Made by a program: the position numbers and the translations under genes. Shown piece by piece: positions 43,123-53,945 of a DNA stretch of 64,000 nucleotides; within the stretch, counting starts at the first letter, position 1, and every line of letters starts with the position of its first letter. The notes beneath the pieces are model-generated. The model ran no database searches. It saw only the letters and a program-made list of their open reading frames with translations, and was not told the DNA's origin. The DNA is from Strongylocentrotus droebachiensis. Lineage: Eukaryota; Echinodermata; Echinoidea; Camarodonta; Strongylocentrotidae. The DNA lies in the NCBI GenBank assembly GCA_035222895.1, contig JAVYIG010001040.1:62001-126000 (forward strand). Direction: 5' to 3'.

Positions 43123-44370
43123 TATTTGCCCTACCTAGCAGCAATTAATGTATGAAAACTGTCTGCAAATCAATTCTAGCTTGCTGATGAGTTATTCCCC
43201 CGAGGCAGAGAACTCTCTCCCTCATTTAGCAATCAATTCTCGAATGATAAATGGCATGCACTTTAGACGAAAAGTGGCAACATCAGTCCAAGATGGCGAA
43301 CAGGGCCGGGTTTGTTTTTAATAGTCTTTTCCTCCAGTCTTTTTGTAGCCCTAATCATCTTCTCTATAATACAACAGGGCATACTCCTTGTTAATAATTG
43401 TACCGTGCGATAAGTCCCATTAAACAGCATCAAAGAATAACACTGGTTAAGGCTCGACAATATTATGACGTTTATGTAATATATATATATTTGTTTTCTC
43501 CATTTTTACTTTATCTTTCTTATTCTCATCATATCATTTCCAATCTGTTATAATATAAGTTGATCATAAAAACACCTTTATTACATTCTCTTTTTTGTTG
43601 TCTTTTGTTGATCGACATAAATATCAACACAAACAATAAGAGGTGCACAAATGGAATACAAAAAGGTGTATCTCTATAAGAGAATGCATATTGAATGCTT
43701 TACCTATATGACTCCAGTATATCAATTGTTTGCATTCAATCGTTTTTATCACTCTTACATGGTGCGTCAAAGGCTGCGTCAGTTGCTGACGCAGTCTTAC
43801 GCCAATAAATAATAACGCCTCGTGTGCAACGGGTTTATCTCTTTTTTTGAAAGTCGTAACGTCACCTGTACATGGCTAGATTTGGTATTAGCAATGACCT
43901 TAACCTTCCGTTAGCAATTGTAATAGTCAATGCCAATCAAATGTGAGAGAAATTATATTGCATTGAATACTGATTGGTTTAATTTTTAAATTGCCAATCA
44001 TAAAAGGAGCAACAAACACACAATCATGCAGTTATAATACAAAAAGACTAGTTGATTGGTTAGTTTCAATTAGTTTTGAGGTTCATTCATGGGCCAGCAC
44101 ATGTTCTTTTATGACAAAAGTTCATGATTGGTATTGTAACAATTATTTTTACACCATTTGATTGGAGATTCATGGAAATGTTATCAACAGTGATGTCAGA
44201 AATGTTCAGCTTAATTGCAAATGAAATTACATTATTGCTTACAAACAAGGTTCAAGGGTGTGCCGCCTAGGTTCTAAAAAATCAAATAAATGACCCATCA
44301 ATATTTATTTCCTTTCATAAACTAAATATACAATGACACGTCACAGGTTCGTTGGGGTGAAGGGCAAGAG
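43123..44370. other. Gene-poor interval
   Basis: AT-rich with no supported exon. A small hairpin CTGCGTCAG-TTG-CTGACGCAG lies at about 43772-43792. Confidence 0.5.
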
Positions 44371-44374
44371 AGTG

Positions 44375-44600
44375 CATGCTCGAAAGAGAGAGGGGGAGAG
44401 AGAGAAAGAAATAGAGAGAGAGACAGAGAGGGAAGGAGAGAGAGAGAGATAGACAGAGAGAGAGAGATGATGTGTGTGGTTACATAGTCTGTTTTCACAT
44501 TGCCTCTCCACTCTTCCTTTTTTTCTCTTCTTCTTTCCTCTCTCCTTCTCTTTTTCCCGCCATTGGATTTGGATGGGTGTGAAGGGGGGGGGGGGGGGAC
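44375..44600. repeat. (GA)n tract followed by poly-G
   Basis: (GA)-rich sequence at 44382-44468 and a poly-G run at 44584-44598. Low complexity. Confidence 0.9.
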
Positions 44601-44660
44601 AAGCAAACCAATAATCATGCCAATCCTAAAAAACATTCCTATGGGGCTCTACTCTTTTAT

Positions 44661-45735
44661 ATCTTATATTGTTAAAGTGGGCGAGACTGGGCTTAATTTT
44701 GTTTAAACACCACAGAACACGCTTATTTCGGGGGGGGGGGGATTCTTCCGCAACAAAATTATTATGTCTGATCATTTTTAATCGTTATTAATCACCACCA
44801 CCGTGACAGTAATTTTCACAAGATTTCCTAATAGAAAACTTTAAATATAATTATATTAGCATTCCAGTGCTACATTATATTTGTACATCATCGCTTTGTA
44901 AGCTCTTGTGGGATGCATAGTTCAATTGAATGAAGATTTTCAATCGAACAGTACAGTTCCAAATCGTGTTACCATGCATACATCGATTCACTATGCATTC
45001 ATCATAATTTATGATTTTGTTTTCTTCTTCCCATCATGTGCGGACCAGGGCCCATATTCATTAAAAATTACTTAGGTAGCTAGCTATCAACTTCATAGCC
45101 CGGATCTTTAACTAATTTAACCAAGGGGATTCACTAGCGCAAATCTAAATAATAATTTTGTCAAGAAGAAGGTAAAAATGTTACTAAGCCTGGGGTGTGC
45201 TCATTGAAATCTGGAAAGTAACGCTTTCAACAAAATTACGAACGAATTAATGAAACGCTACCATGTTTGACAATGGTTCAACAGATTTATGATTCACTTC
45301 AAGATGGAATTTAAAGGTAGGAGAATAAGAAGTTTCTTGTCTTTATCTAAAACTTATTTTTGTGAATACACCATGTCCGAGAACAATTTCTCCAATTCTG
45401 TTTTTACAATACCTTTTTCAAATCCTATTTTGGACAATAAGTTGTTTTTGCATGTTATTGCAAAAGTACAAAACAGGAAACAAAAGGGCGAATGGGAAAG
45501 GATGAGCAATTCATTATATTCATAATCACGCCTTCCTGTTTATAAGTCTTCACGCTCTTTATTGTATTCCACCTTTTGCAATGTCGCAAGTAGATATCAT
45601 GGCAATTTATTGCGTTGACGTTCTTCTTATATGCACCCAGGCAAGATGGAAGGTTAGTGATTATGTTATGATTTACGTCTTTCTAAGAACAATTACTGGC
45701 AATAGAGATGATGATAATAATGAAGTTGACAATAA
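44661..45735. other. Gene-poor interval
   Basis: AT-rich with a poly-G run at 44731-44740. Open stretches of 60-80 codons have no splice-site support. Confidence 0.5.
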
Positions 45736-45739
45736 TGGT

Positions 45740-45784
<45 letters not shown>

Positions 45785-46212
45785 AGATGTAGAGACATAT
45801 AGAGATCGACACAGATTTTTTTTAAAAGGCAGAGATATAGACGTAGAAAGGTGAACCCTAAAGGGAGGGAGGGAACGAGAGAGAGAGAGAGAGAGAGATA
45901 GGGAGAGATACAGATGGAGAGAGAGAGAGACAGAGAGACAGAGGGAGAAATATAAATGGAGAGAGAGAAAGAGAAAGGATGGGCCCGAGAGAGAGAAAGA
46001 GAGAGAGAGAGAGGAAGGGAGAGAGAGAGAGAGAGAGATAGGGAGAGATACAGATGGAGAGAGAGAGAGAGACAGAGAGACAGAGGGAGAGATACAAATG
46101 GAGAGAGAGAAAGAGAGAGGATGGGAGAGAGAGAGAGAGAGAGAGAGAGAGGGGAAGGGAGAGAGAGAGAGAGAGAGAGAGAGATAAAGAGAGAGAGAGA
46201 GAGAGAGAAGTG
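45740..46212. repeat. (GA)n compound minisatellite
   Basis: Long (GA) runs alternate with a ~150-base unit containing GATACAGATGGAGAGAGAG, GACAGAGGGAGA and AAAGGATGGG, seen twice (about 45878-46010 and 46022-46150). Confidence 0.95.
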
Positions 46213-46548
46213 AGGGGAAGGGGAGCTGACATTCACCTACGTATAGGGAATCGAATCTCAGGAGGGAACATGGAAGATGTTTTTCAACTATCTGTAAGAG
46301 GTACAAAAACAAAAATCTTCATAAATACTTAATGATCACAGCACGACATTTCCAGTTGACATTAGATCGTAATGGCTTGCTACCAAGTAATAAATCTTTA
46401 ATCCGAAGGAAAAAGGTTAAAGCATTGGCAGGTCGGGTTAGGCTCCTCAGTTATCACGCCATATAGAAAATACAAGGCAACTCTATGGTGATATTCTATT
46501 ACTTTATCACAACAGGGACATGAATACGACGGGGATGTTGTTCTCATT

Positions 46549-46693
46549 GTTGCTATGGTAACGGAGGACGGTTGCCCTCATGTAGATACAAAGTATAATG
46601 ACGAAATCTGGCAACGCGCGATTACGTAACATGCCATTAGCGTTATGGGGGCGCGCGGTAAATAGGGTCCTGGGAGGTCGTTTTATTACGTAA
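46549..46693 (+). promoter_or_regulatory. Candidate regulatory cluster: X-box and two TTACGTAA sites
   Basis: GTTGCTATGGTAAC at 46549-46562 is a full palindromic X-box of the type bound by RFX factors. TTACGTAA, a bZIP (PAR/C/EBP-like) palindrome, occurs at 46622-46629 and 46686-46693. The region is locally richer in CpG (GCGCGCGGTAAATAG) than its surroundings. Function is inferred from motifs only. Confidence 0.4.
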
Positions 46694-46819
46694 CCAAAAA
46701 TATAATATCATTCAGGCACGTATTGTAAAAGTCAGAAAGAGAGAGACAAGTTCCAATTATTAGCTACATAAGATCTTTTTACGTCATTCATTATTTGTTT
46801 CAAAAATAATAATAGTAAC

Positions 46820-47105
46820 ATAAAAACAACAACAACATGAATGATAATAATAATGATTATGATAATGATGATAATCATATTGATCAAAATGATAACAACA
46901 ACACCAATAATGATAATACTAATAATGATTTTTTTTAATGGCGATATTAGTGATATTAATAAAAATACTAGGCCTAGGCCTATTGCGAATAATAATGACA
47001 ATAATAATAATAACAACACTACTACTACTATTACAAATAATGATACTATAGTAAATAATAATGATAATAATGATCATAATAATATTGAAAATAACAAGAA
47101 GAAAA
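46820..47105. repeat. (AAT/GAT) trinucleotide-rich tract
   Basis: Imperfect AATAATGAT-type repeats, some with AAC or ACT variants. No coding signal. Confidence 0.85.
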
Positions 47106-47487
47106 AAAGCCCTCCCTGTATTTTTCTGTTCAATGAAATGTTTACATTTCCCTTTTTAATCGCTTCTTGGCAAATGGTTGGGGGGCATAACTTGTTATAA
47201 GAAGTTTATGATTTTGGGTTTGATCTATTTTGCAAGTAACTGCAAGAAAGCCGTTAATACCCTCAAAGAGCACTGCTGCATAAAATATACAAAGTGGTAT
47301 TTGGCATAGTACCCGGCACAGATATGTTAAAGTCATGGTTGAAAACGAGGCGACGGAAGAAATAAACAAGTGAATAGGATAATTATTCATTAATTACTTT
47401 GTACAATCATTATTCCTACAGAATCACTTGGACTTTGAGAGGGTGGGTTAGGAACATGAAATTTGAGTAACTGTCCATTGAATTTAA

Positions 47488-48238
47488 AGGAGAATTAACC
47501 TTTCGACTATGAAGCATTATCATGACATAGAGTCATGCAGAGTAAAACAACGTTTCATTTTATAATAAAAAGCATTGCTTTTAATAGCAAATAATATCGT
47601 CTTGCAAGTACAATTAAAGAGACCCTACTTCGCCAAATTTACGACGTCGAGGTCTGATGATGATGATGATGATGATTATACGTCGTCTGCTGCCCAAGGA
47701 AGTTGCCATTTTATCGAAATTTCCCTTAAAAACTTCCGGGTTGTGATGTATCGCACGGATAACTGATGTATGACGGGGCGCGCGCGTTATATGCAATACA
47801 CGTCAAACATGGTGTACTGCCAAGTGTTCGGTTGCAATAATCGTTCCTCGAAAACCAATGGGAAATCGTTTCATCAATTTCCAGACCCACACAATCGCAA
47901 TGAAATATTCAAGCTATGGGTAGCAGCTCTGAAGGTGGAGAAATTTCTGGACAAAAAGTGCAAGTAATGAAGTACGACAGGAAAAACGATGTGATCTGAA
48001 GTAATCATTTTACAATTTACAGGATGGAAACGTACGTACGCAATAGTGGTCGACTCCATGCGATACGTCACAGAACGGGCCGTGCGCAAACACAGTGGCG
48101 ACGTTCCAAACATTCTCAGAGCCGCGAGAGACGAAAGATTCTGAAAAAGAGTTACGTCCTCCCTTTCGTCAAATGTACGACGTTTAGATTTTTTAGATAC
48201 AAACTGAAATCAACATGTTGTTTGAGGATAATTCCCCT
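47488..48238. mobile_element. TTAA-flanked element carrying a THAP fragment (Kolobok-like)
   Basis: AGGAGAATTAACC and GGATAATTCCCCT are inverted with two mismatches in the first 13 bases, and TTAA lies directly outside both (47484-47487, 48239-48242). Kolobok transposons combine TTAA duplications with THAP-domain transposases, which fits the THAP remnant inside. It is about 751 bp and clearly defective. Confidence 0.65.
47809..48080 (+). pseudogene. Degenerate THAP-type zinc-finger domain
   Basis: From ATG at 47809 the frame reads MVYCQVFGCNNRSS, GKSFHQFPDPHNR and IFKLWVAALK, the start of a C2CH THAP DNA-binding domain (Cys-x4-Cys, then FxxFP and W). The frame ends at TAA 47966-47968. After a frameshift a second piece reads NDVI-stop-SNHFTIYRM, where the stop (TGA) replaces the expected Cys of the C-x2-H pair. 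P-element and Kolobok transposases and cellular THAP proteins share this domain. Confidence 0.65.
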
Positions 48239-48242
48239 TTAA

Positions 48243-48480
48243 AAGATAAGGAAATGAAAGCAGAAAATGTAGTATTCTTGTTGTGTGCAGTGTAAAATAC
48301 CTTATATAAGTATTAACTCTATGCGCTTATGCCGGTTCCCATGAATGATATTCTAGCTTTAATATCCGGGCTTTATCTTTCGTTCTTCCAATTATAGGAA
48401 ATATGTGAGTATTATGTAAATACAGTAATAAGAAATGCAAGAGAAATGGGAGATTACGAGGACATTGGGAGAAAACAAAT
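48243..48480. other. Short interval without features
   Basis: AT-rich, nothing recognised. Confidence 0.5.
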
Positions 48481-48920
48481 TTACAAAAGGGAGAGTGAGA
48501 GAGAGAGAAATAAAGAGAGAAGAAAGAAAGGTTTAATAATCAGGAAAGGAAATAGAGGGTGAGAGCACACACACGCACACACCAAGATGGAGGGTGAAGA
48601 GAACTTGAAAGACAGAAAGGAAAGTGAAAAGGAACAGTGAGCTAACAAAAGAAGGTTAAATGGTGACGGTGCTAGAGGAAGATAAAGAGAGAAAGAGGGA
48701 AATTGAAATATACCGATCTTAAGGTAGGTGAGAATAGGAGACTAAAGAAAAAAGATGAGGGAGGTAGAGAGAGCGAGAGAGAGAGAGAGAGAGAGAGATG
48801 AAGAAGGTGAGAGAGAGAGAGACAGATGCAGAACGATTGAGAGACAAATAGATAAAGAGAGAAGAATTCGATGACACAGAGAGACAGACAGACAGGAAGA
48901 GAGAGAGAGAGAGAGAGAAT
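48481..48920. repeat. (GA)n-rich tract
   Basis: Purine-rich sequence with perfect (GA) runs at about 48774-48798 and 48900-48918. Confidence 0.9.
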
Positions 48921-49199
48921 GCTAGCGAACTAGAAAAGCGAAGAATGGAGCAAATGATGAATATAATATATGCACGTAAATACTGCATCTCGATGCAAAG
49001 GGGAAAAGTAGGGTCCTGTACAATATACGATGTATGAAGGACAAATATATGGCGCCACCGGTACGAGGTTCATATCTACAGGAGATTGTGTGTATTTTGC
49101 GTGTGTAACACAGTGTATAGTACGTGTGCACAAGTGCGCGTAAGTAGCCACACTCGACATCGGTAGCCTGCTCGCCTTCTTTTACGCTGTGCGTGTGTG

Positions 49200-49519
49200 T
49201 GCGTGTGTGTGTGTATTTCGGATTCACTGAGCGCAGTCGGTTACTATTCGCAGCTCCTAGCTTCAAACAAGCTAGGTGGGCTTTTTTGGGTCAAATTCCG
49301 AGCTCAAAAGCGCTATTTTTTCGATCCGGTTGAAACAGCCAACGTTTTGGACCTCCAATCCGTGAGCCCAGCCGTTGATTTCGACTCATTTTTGGTCTAT
49401 TTGGAATCTTTTTGAGTTTTCTTTGCTGGCACCATCTGTTCCGCGTCCTTCACACAAGCTCCCCTTTGGATCGCATCCCTGTCTTTGCATCATCAGGCCA
49501 CCGGCGGAGGAGACTGCAG
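49200..49519 (+). promoter_or_regulatory. Possible noncoding first exon and promoter
   Basis: A balanced-composition island between (GA)n arrays ends in GGAGGAGACTGCAG|GTAAGTGC, a near-perfect donor at 49520. No acceptor-bounded coding frame precedes it, so it could be a 5' UTR exon of a gene continuing to the right. No downstream exon was recognised. A (GT)n tract lies at its upstream edge. Confidence 0.35.
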
Positions 49520-49689
49520 GTAAGTGCTTGCATTATGTAAATGTGTAACAGAGGTCGAGAGCCCTGCACGAATCCATTGATTGCATACATTCCTTATTAG
49601 AGATGGAGAGGAAAGATATATATTTATGGGTTCTATTGAATACGCATTTTATAAAGGAACAGTTGGCAGGAGGCTGATTTCATATTTAC

Positions 49690-49740
49690 AGAAATAGAGA
49701 GAGAGAGAGGGAAAGAGAGAGTGAGAGAGAGAGAAAAAAG

Positions 49741-49801
<61 letters not shown>

Positions 49802-50126
49802 GGATGGGGGAGAGAGGGAGGGAGAGAGGGGTTGGGAGGAGAAAGATGGATATAGGGTGCGTTTGGGAGAATAAGCATATAGGTAGAATGCTAATCCATG
49901 TGTAATTATACAAGGTAAATCGATGAACACAGAGATGAGGAGGTTAGGTGAGAAAGAAAATATGGAATATAAAGATAAAGCGAGAGATAATTATATAGAT
50001 AGAAAGAGAGAGAGAGAGAGATAATCAGAAAGACAAAGAGATGTAAATATATAAATTATAGAGAGAGAGATAGGTATAGAACGATAAAGAGGGAGGATGA
50101 GAGAGAGAGGGAGAAATAGAGAGAGA

Positions 50127-50174
<48 letters not shown>

Positions 50175-50175
50175 A
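49690..50175. repeat. (GA)n-rich tracts
   Basis: Perfect (GA) runs at 49749-49798 and 50112-50173, with interrupted purine sequence between. Confidence 0.95.
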
Positions 50176-50549
50176 CAGCGCGTGCGCAGTGGAAAAACTA
50201 CATGCACACAGGTAAATACTGATCAATAATAGTGGAGGTTGGAATATTGTAGAAAGATGTTAATTCAGTCATCAACTCACGCATAAAAAACAGCAGAATT
50301 TATCGATGATGGCTAGCGTACAATTTATTTATTGTCACGTCATCCATTTTACTCATCTCTCTGAACATTATCTGTCAGAAGTACAAAAAACGACTACGTT
50401 AGTTCGACAGGAAATCGTACCACCTGTTTGTCTACGCAAACATGACAAATCTAGGGTTGGGAGCCATATCCAAGATAAACCCAAATCATTGCCTCAAAGG
50501 AAACATATTTCAGTTCATTATCTTCCTTATTAAAATATTATTTTTTTAA

Positions 50550-51200
50550 ATCTCTCTAGCTTTCCTCGGTCTCTCTTTTGTCCTACTCCTCCCCTCTTGC
50601 TATCTCTCCCCCTCTCTCCGTTTAGATATATTTCTCTTTCTTACCCCTCTCTCCCCCTTCTCTCGATTCACACGTCTCTCTGTTTCGCTCCGTCTCTTTA
50701 TTTGTCTCTGTATTTATCAGTCAATCTTTATTTTATTTTTACATTATTCTTTCTTAATATTTTTCCTACACTATCTCTCTATCTGTCTTTTGCTTTCTCT
50801 CCTTCCTTCACTTTTTGCTGTACTTTGCTTTCTTATTCTACTTCTCCTCTCTTTTTATCCAACCTCTCAAAAATGTACACGCGTCTCTATCTTTCTTTCT
50901 CTCTCATGCTGCCTCTTCCCGTCCATCTGCTCCCCTCCCCCTCTCCCTGTCTGTCTGTCTCTCTGTCTCTCTCTCCACTCAGTATGGTATACTTTTTTTT
51001 AACTTTTATTATTTTCAAACGAGTATATCTGTGGCTTTCACTCTCATCCTTCTCACTGTTTTCTCTCTCCCTTCCCTCTTTTTGTTCTTGCTCTCTCCAT
51101 CTCTCTCTCTCTTTCTTATCGCCTCCCATTTCCAATTATCTTTTTGTCACTCTTTTGTCTCCCCCGACCTGCTTCCGTCTCACTCTTTGTCTCTCACATA
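50550..51200. repeat. Interrupted pyrimidine-rich tract
   Basis: TCTCTC- and CTTT-rich sequence. A 212-codon Ser/Leu-rich open frame is compositional, with no splice or domain evidence. Confidence 0.8.
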
Positions 51201-51595
51201 ATAATATTTATGATGAACACTGGCGCACTCGATGACGTTATCTTATCTGTTCCTACAATCTGAGTGCATGTACTTACCGGGTATTTTGTTTTAATTGGCA
51301 ACGAGAGAATTTGTAGGAAACAGTCGCTGAGGATTCTTTTTATTTCAGTTATACACAAATCACTATTTGCGTGTCTGTGATGTGTCCCTTTAAGAGAAAT
51401 AAAGCCGACTTTACTCCTAATTAGAACCAAGTCATCACAAAACAATTAATGTAAATGGAGTGTGGGGGAGGGGGGGGGGCAATGATTTCCTCTGTAACAC
51501 CCCCCTCTAAATCTACATCTTAGTCAATTCCAGTTCAGATAAACAGTCACAGGTTCACAAAAGGTTGATGAATTAATTCAGAGAATAATGCATGT

Positions 51596-51670
51596 ATGCG
51601 TACACACACGCACACAGGCACGCACACGCACACAGGCACGCACACACACACACACAGACACGCACGTTAC
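51596..51670. repeat. (CA)n microsatellite
   Basis: ACACACGCACACAGGCACGC-type repeats. Confidence 0.9.
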
Positions 51671-51779
51671 ACGCACGGTCGACGTAATACAGTGGGACTC
51701 GCATAATGACAATCGGATCGATGCAATTGATGTAACAAGCGGAAACGGCAGGTGGTCTGACACTTTAAAATAACCACAT

Positions 51780-52466
51780 GATGGGAACTTGTGGATTTAC
51801 CGATTCAATTCCATTCAATTCGAAAATGTATTGATTATATTCAAAACAAAAAGGATCATTCTCAAATTGCTTTAAACATAGGATAACAAAAGTCAAAATT
51901 ACAGTCTAACAAAGATAATTGAGTGCAAAGGTCAACATTGCAATAACCAGGAATGGATGAACATTGTAAAGCATTCACCTGCGTATTTTCGTGAAGGGGG
52001 TTGGGGCGCAACCGCCAGTGCCCTTCTCTGGAAACTAATTCCTATTGGTATACCCTCATTACAAAATGACCCAGATGTGCCCCCTATTTCAAAAGGGACC
52101 TCAAACATATATTTGAAAACTTGTTTTCATTTGTTAGAACAATTTTGAGTAAAAGAACACCCTAACAAATCTTTGACTCCCGTATTTATTATTTTTTGAT
52201 TTATTCATCCAATCAAAGAAAGTAGGACAATCGTGATATAAACAATTTGAGTTGATGCAGTAAAGAAAGCAAAGAACTCTATTAGGATGTATGCAGAAGA
52301 GGAAGCGAAACAGATCTAAGAGAGATTTAGATATGCTTTATGCAATCTCTCCATAAGCTTATGAATTATGCATTAACTTTCTTGTATATGGAATTGATAA
52401 TAATCATTTATCTATGTCTCTGATTTCTTGTCCGTTGATAATTTATTGAGCCACACAGATGCTTAC
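51780..52466. other. Interval without features
   Basis: AT-rich; nothing beyond CCATTCAATTCGAAAATGTA, possibly a LINE tail. Confidence 0.5.
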
Positions 52467-52469
52467 TAA

Positions 52470-53167
52470 AGGCCCTTTTACACTTTCACGGATCGCATCA
52501 CGGATCATCCCGGATCTTAATCCGGGGTGTTCCGGCGTGCGACACCACGATTTCTTCTCGATGCCGGTGTGGATACGTTCCGAACTGGGTGTATACACGG
52601 GCAAGTACGATGTCTCCACGGACAGACAAGGTAGCAACGCGGACCACGCCGGAAACGCATACGGAGCTAACACGGATTTCAAGGAAGAGCACAGAGGCTA
52701 CTGGGTACTTTCACGGTCCTTACACGGAGGTGTACGTTGTCTATTGGGATATCACCGGAATGTTGACGGGTGACTTGAGCTATTAGGCGCTCGTTTGATC
52801 ATTTACCTTCTCGGGCGACAACATGTCTTCAGAGTCAAGTATGGCAAAATATATGGAATTTCAAACCCGGATGAAACCGGTGTTAATACGGACCTCCCGG
52901 TGTCTACACGGACTGTCCCGGATGTATTCGGCGGCTACACGGAGGTACACGGTGCCTACAGGGAAGAGGACTGATTGTTTTCATCCGTGAACTCCGGGAT
53001 GAAAAATTAAGCAAGCTTAATTTTTTCCCCGGATATGCCGGTACGCCACGGATCACGCCGGATGCCTCCCCGGTGTATACACGGTAATGCCGGAGATAAC
53101 ACGGATGATCCAGGAGCGACGATCCGGGATGATCCGTGATGCGATCCGTGAAAGTGTAAAAGGGCCT
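52470..53167 (+). mobile_element. PIF/Harbinger-type MITE, copy 1
   Basis: Termini AGGCCCTTTTACACTTTCAC and the inverted form extend as inverted repeats for about 45 bp (GGATCGCATCACGGATCATC). The element is flanked by TAA on both sides (467-469 and 168-170 of the respective kilobases), fitting the 3-bp TWA duplication of PIF/Harbinger elements. The interior is full of ACGGA/TCCGT and CCGG motifs. No transposase is encoded. Confidence 0.85.
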
Positions 53168-53195
53168 TAACACAATGATGGCACGCGATGGCTTA

Positions 53196-53878
53196 AGGCC
53201 CTTTTACACTTTCACGGATCGCATCACGGATCATCCCCGATCGTCGCTCCGGGATCATCCGTGTTATCTCCGGCATTACCGTGTATACACCGGGGAGGCA
53301 TCCGGGGTGATACTTGGCGTACCTGCATATCCGGGGGAAAAATTAAGCTTGCTTAATTTTTCATCCCGGAGTTCACGGATGAAAAACAATCAGTCCTCTT
53401 CCCTGTAGGCACCGTGTACATCCGTGTACCTCCGTGTAGCCGCCGAATACATCCGGGACAGTCCGTGTAGACACCGGGAGGTCCGTATTAACACCGGTTT
53501 CATCCGGGTTTGAAATTCCGTATATTTTGCCGAGAAGGTAAATGATCAAATGAGGGCCTACAAGCTCAAGTCACCCGTCAACATTCCGGAGATATCCTAA
53601 TAGACAACGTACACCTCCGTGTAAGGACCGTAAAAGTACCCAGTAGCCTCCTTGCTCTTCCTTGAAATCCGTGTTTAATAGCTCCGTATGCGTTTCCGGC
53701 GTGGTCCGCGTTGCTACCTTGTCTGTCCGTGGAGACACCGTACTTGCCCGTGTATACACCGTGTTCGGAACGTATCCACACCGGCATCGAGAAGAAATCA
53801 TGGTGTCGCACGCCGGAACACCCCGGATTAAGATCCGGGATGATCCGTGATGCGATCCGTGAAAGTGTAAAAGGGCCT
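53196..53878 (-). mobile_element. PIF/Harbinger-type MITE, copy 2 (inverted)
   Basis: This is the same family as copy 1 in opposite orientation, flanked by its own TTA duplications (53193-53195 and 53879-53881). Copies are similar along their whole length, with small indels. The pair forms a ~1.4-kb inverted repeat with a 28-bp spacer. Confidence 0.85.
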
Positions 53879-53881
53879 TTA

Positions 53882-53945
53882 GTAGTAGGACAGAGGTTCG
53901 TAACCGGGAGGTCCCGGGTTCGAAACCGAGTCGGACCCTGGTTGC
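53882..53945 (+). mobile_element. tRNA-like 3' half (SINE or tRNA pseudogene)
   Basis: GGTCCCGGGTTCGAAACC has a T-arm with the polymerase III B-box GGTTCGAAACC, preceded by an anticodon-loop-like TTCGTAA and followed by an acceptor-like CGGACCCTGG. No 5' half is present before it, where the MITE ends, so it is a truncated tRNA-derived sequence. Confidence 0.5.

Noticed and set aside
45673..46312. Long Ser/Leu frames on the minus strand
   Set aside because: Translation of (GA)n/(CT)n arrays.
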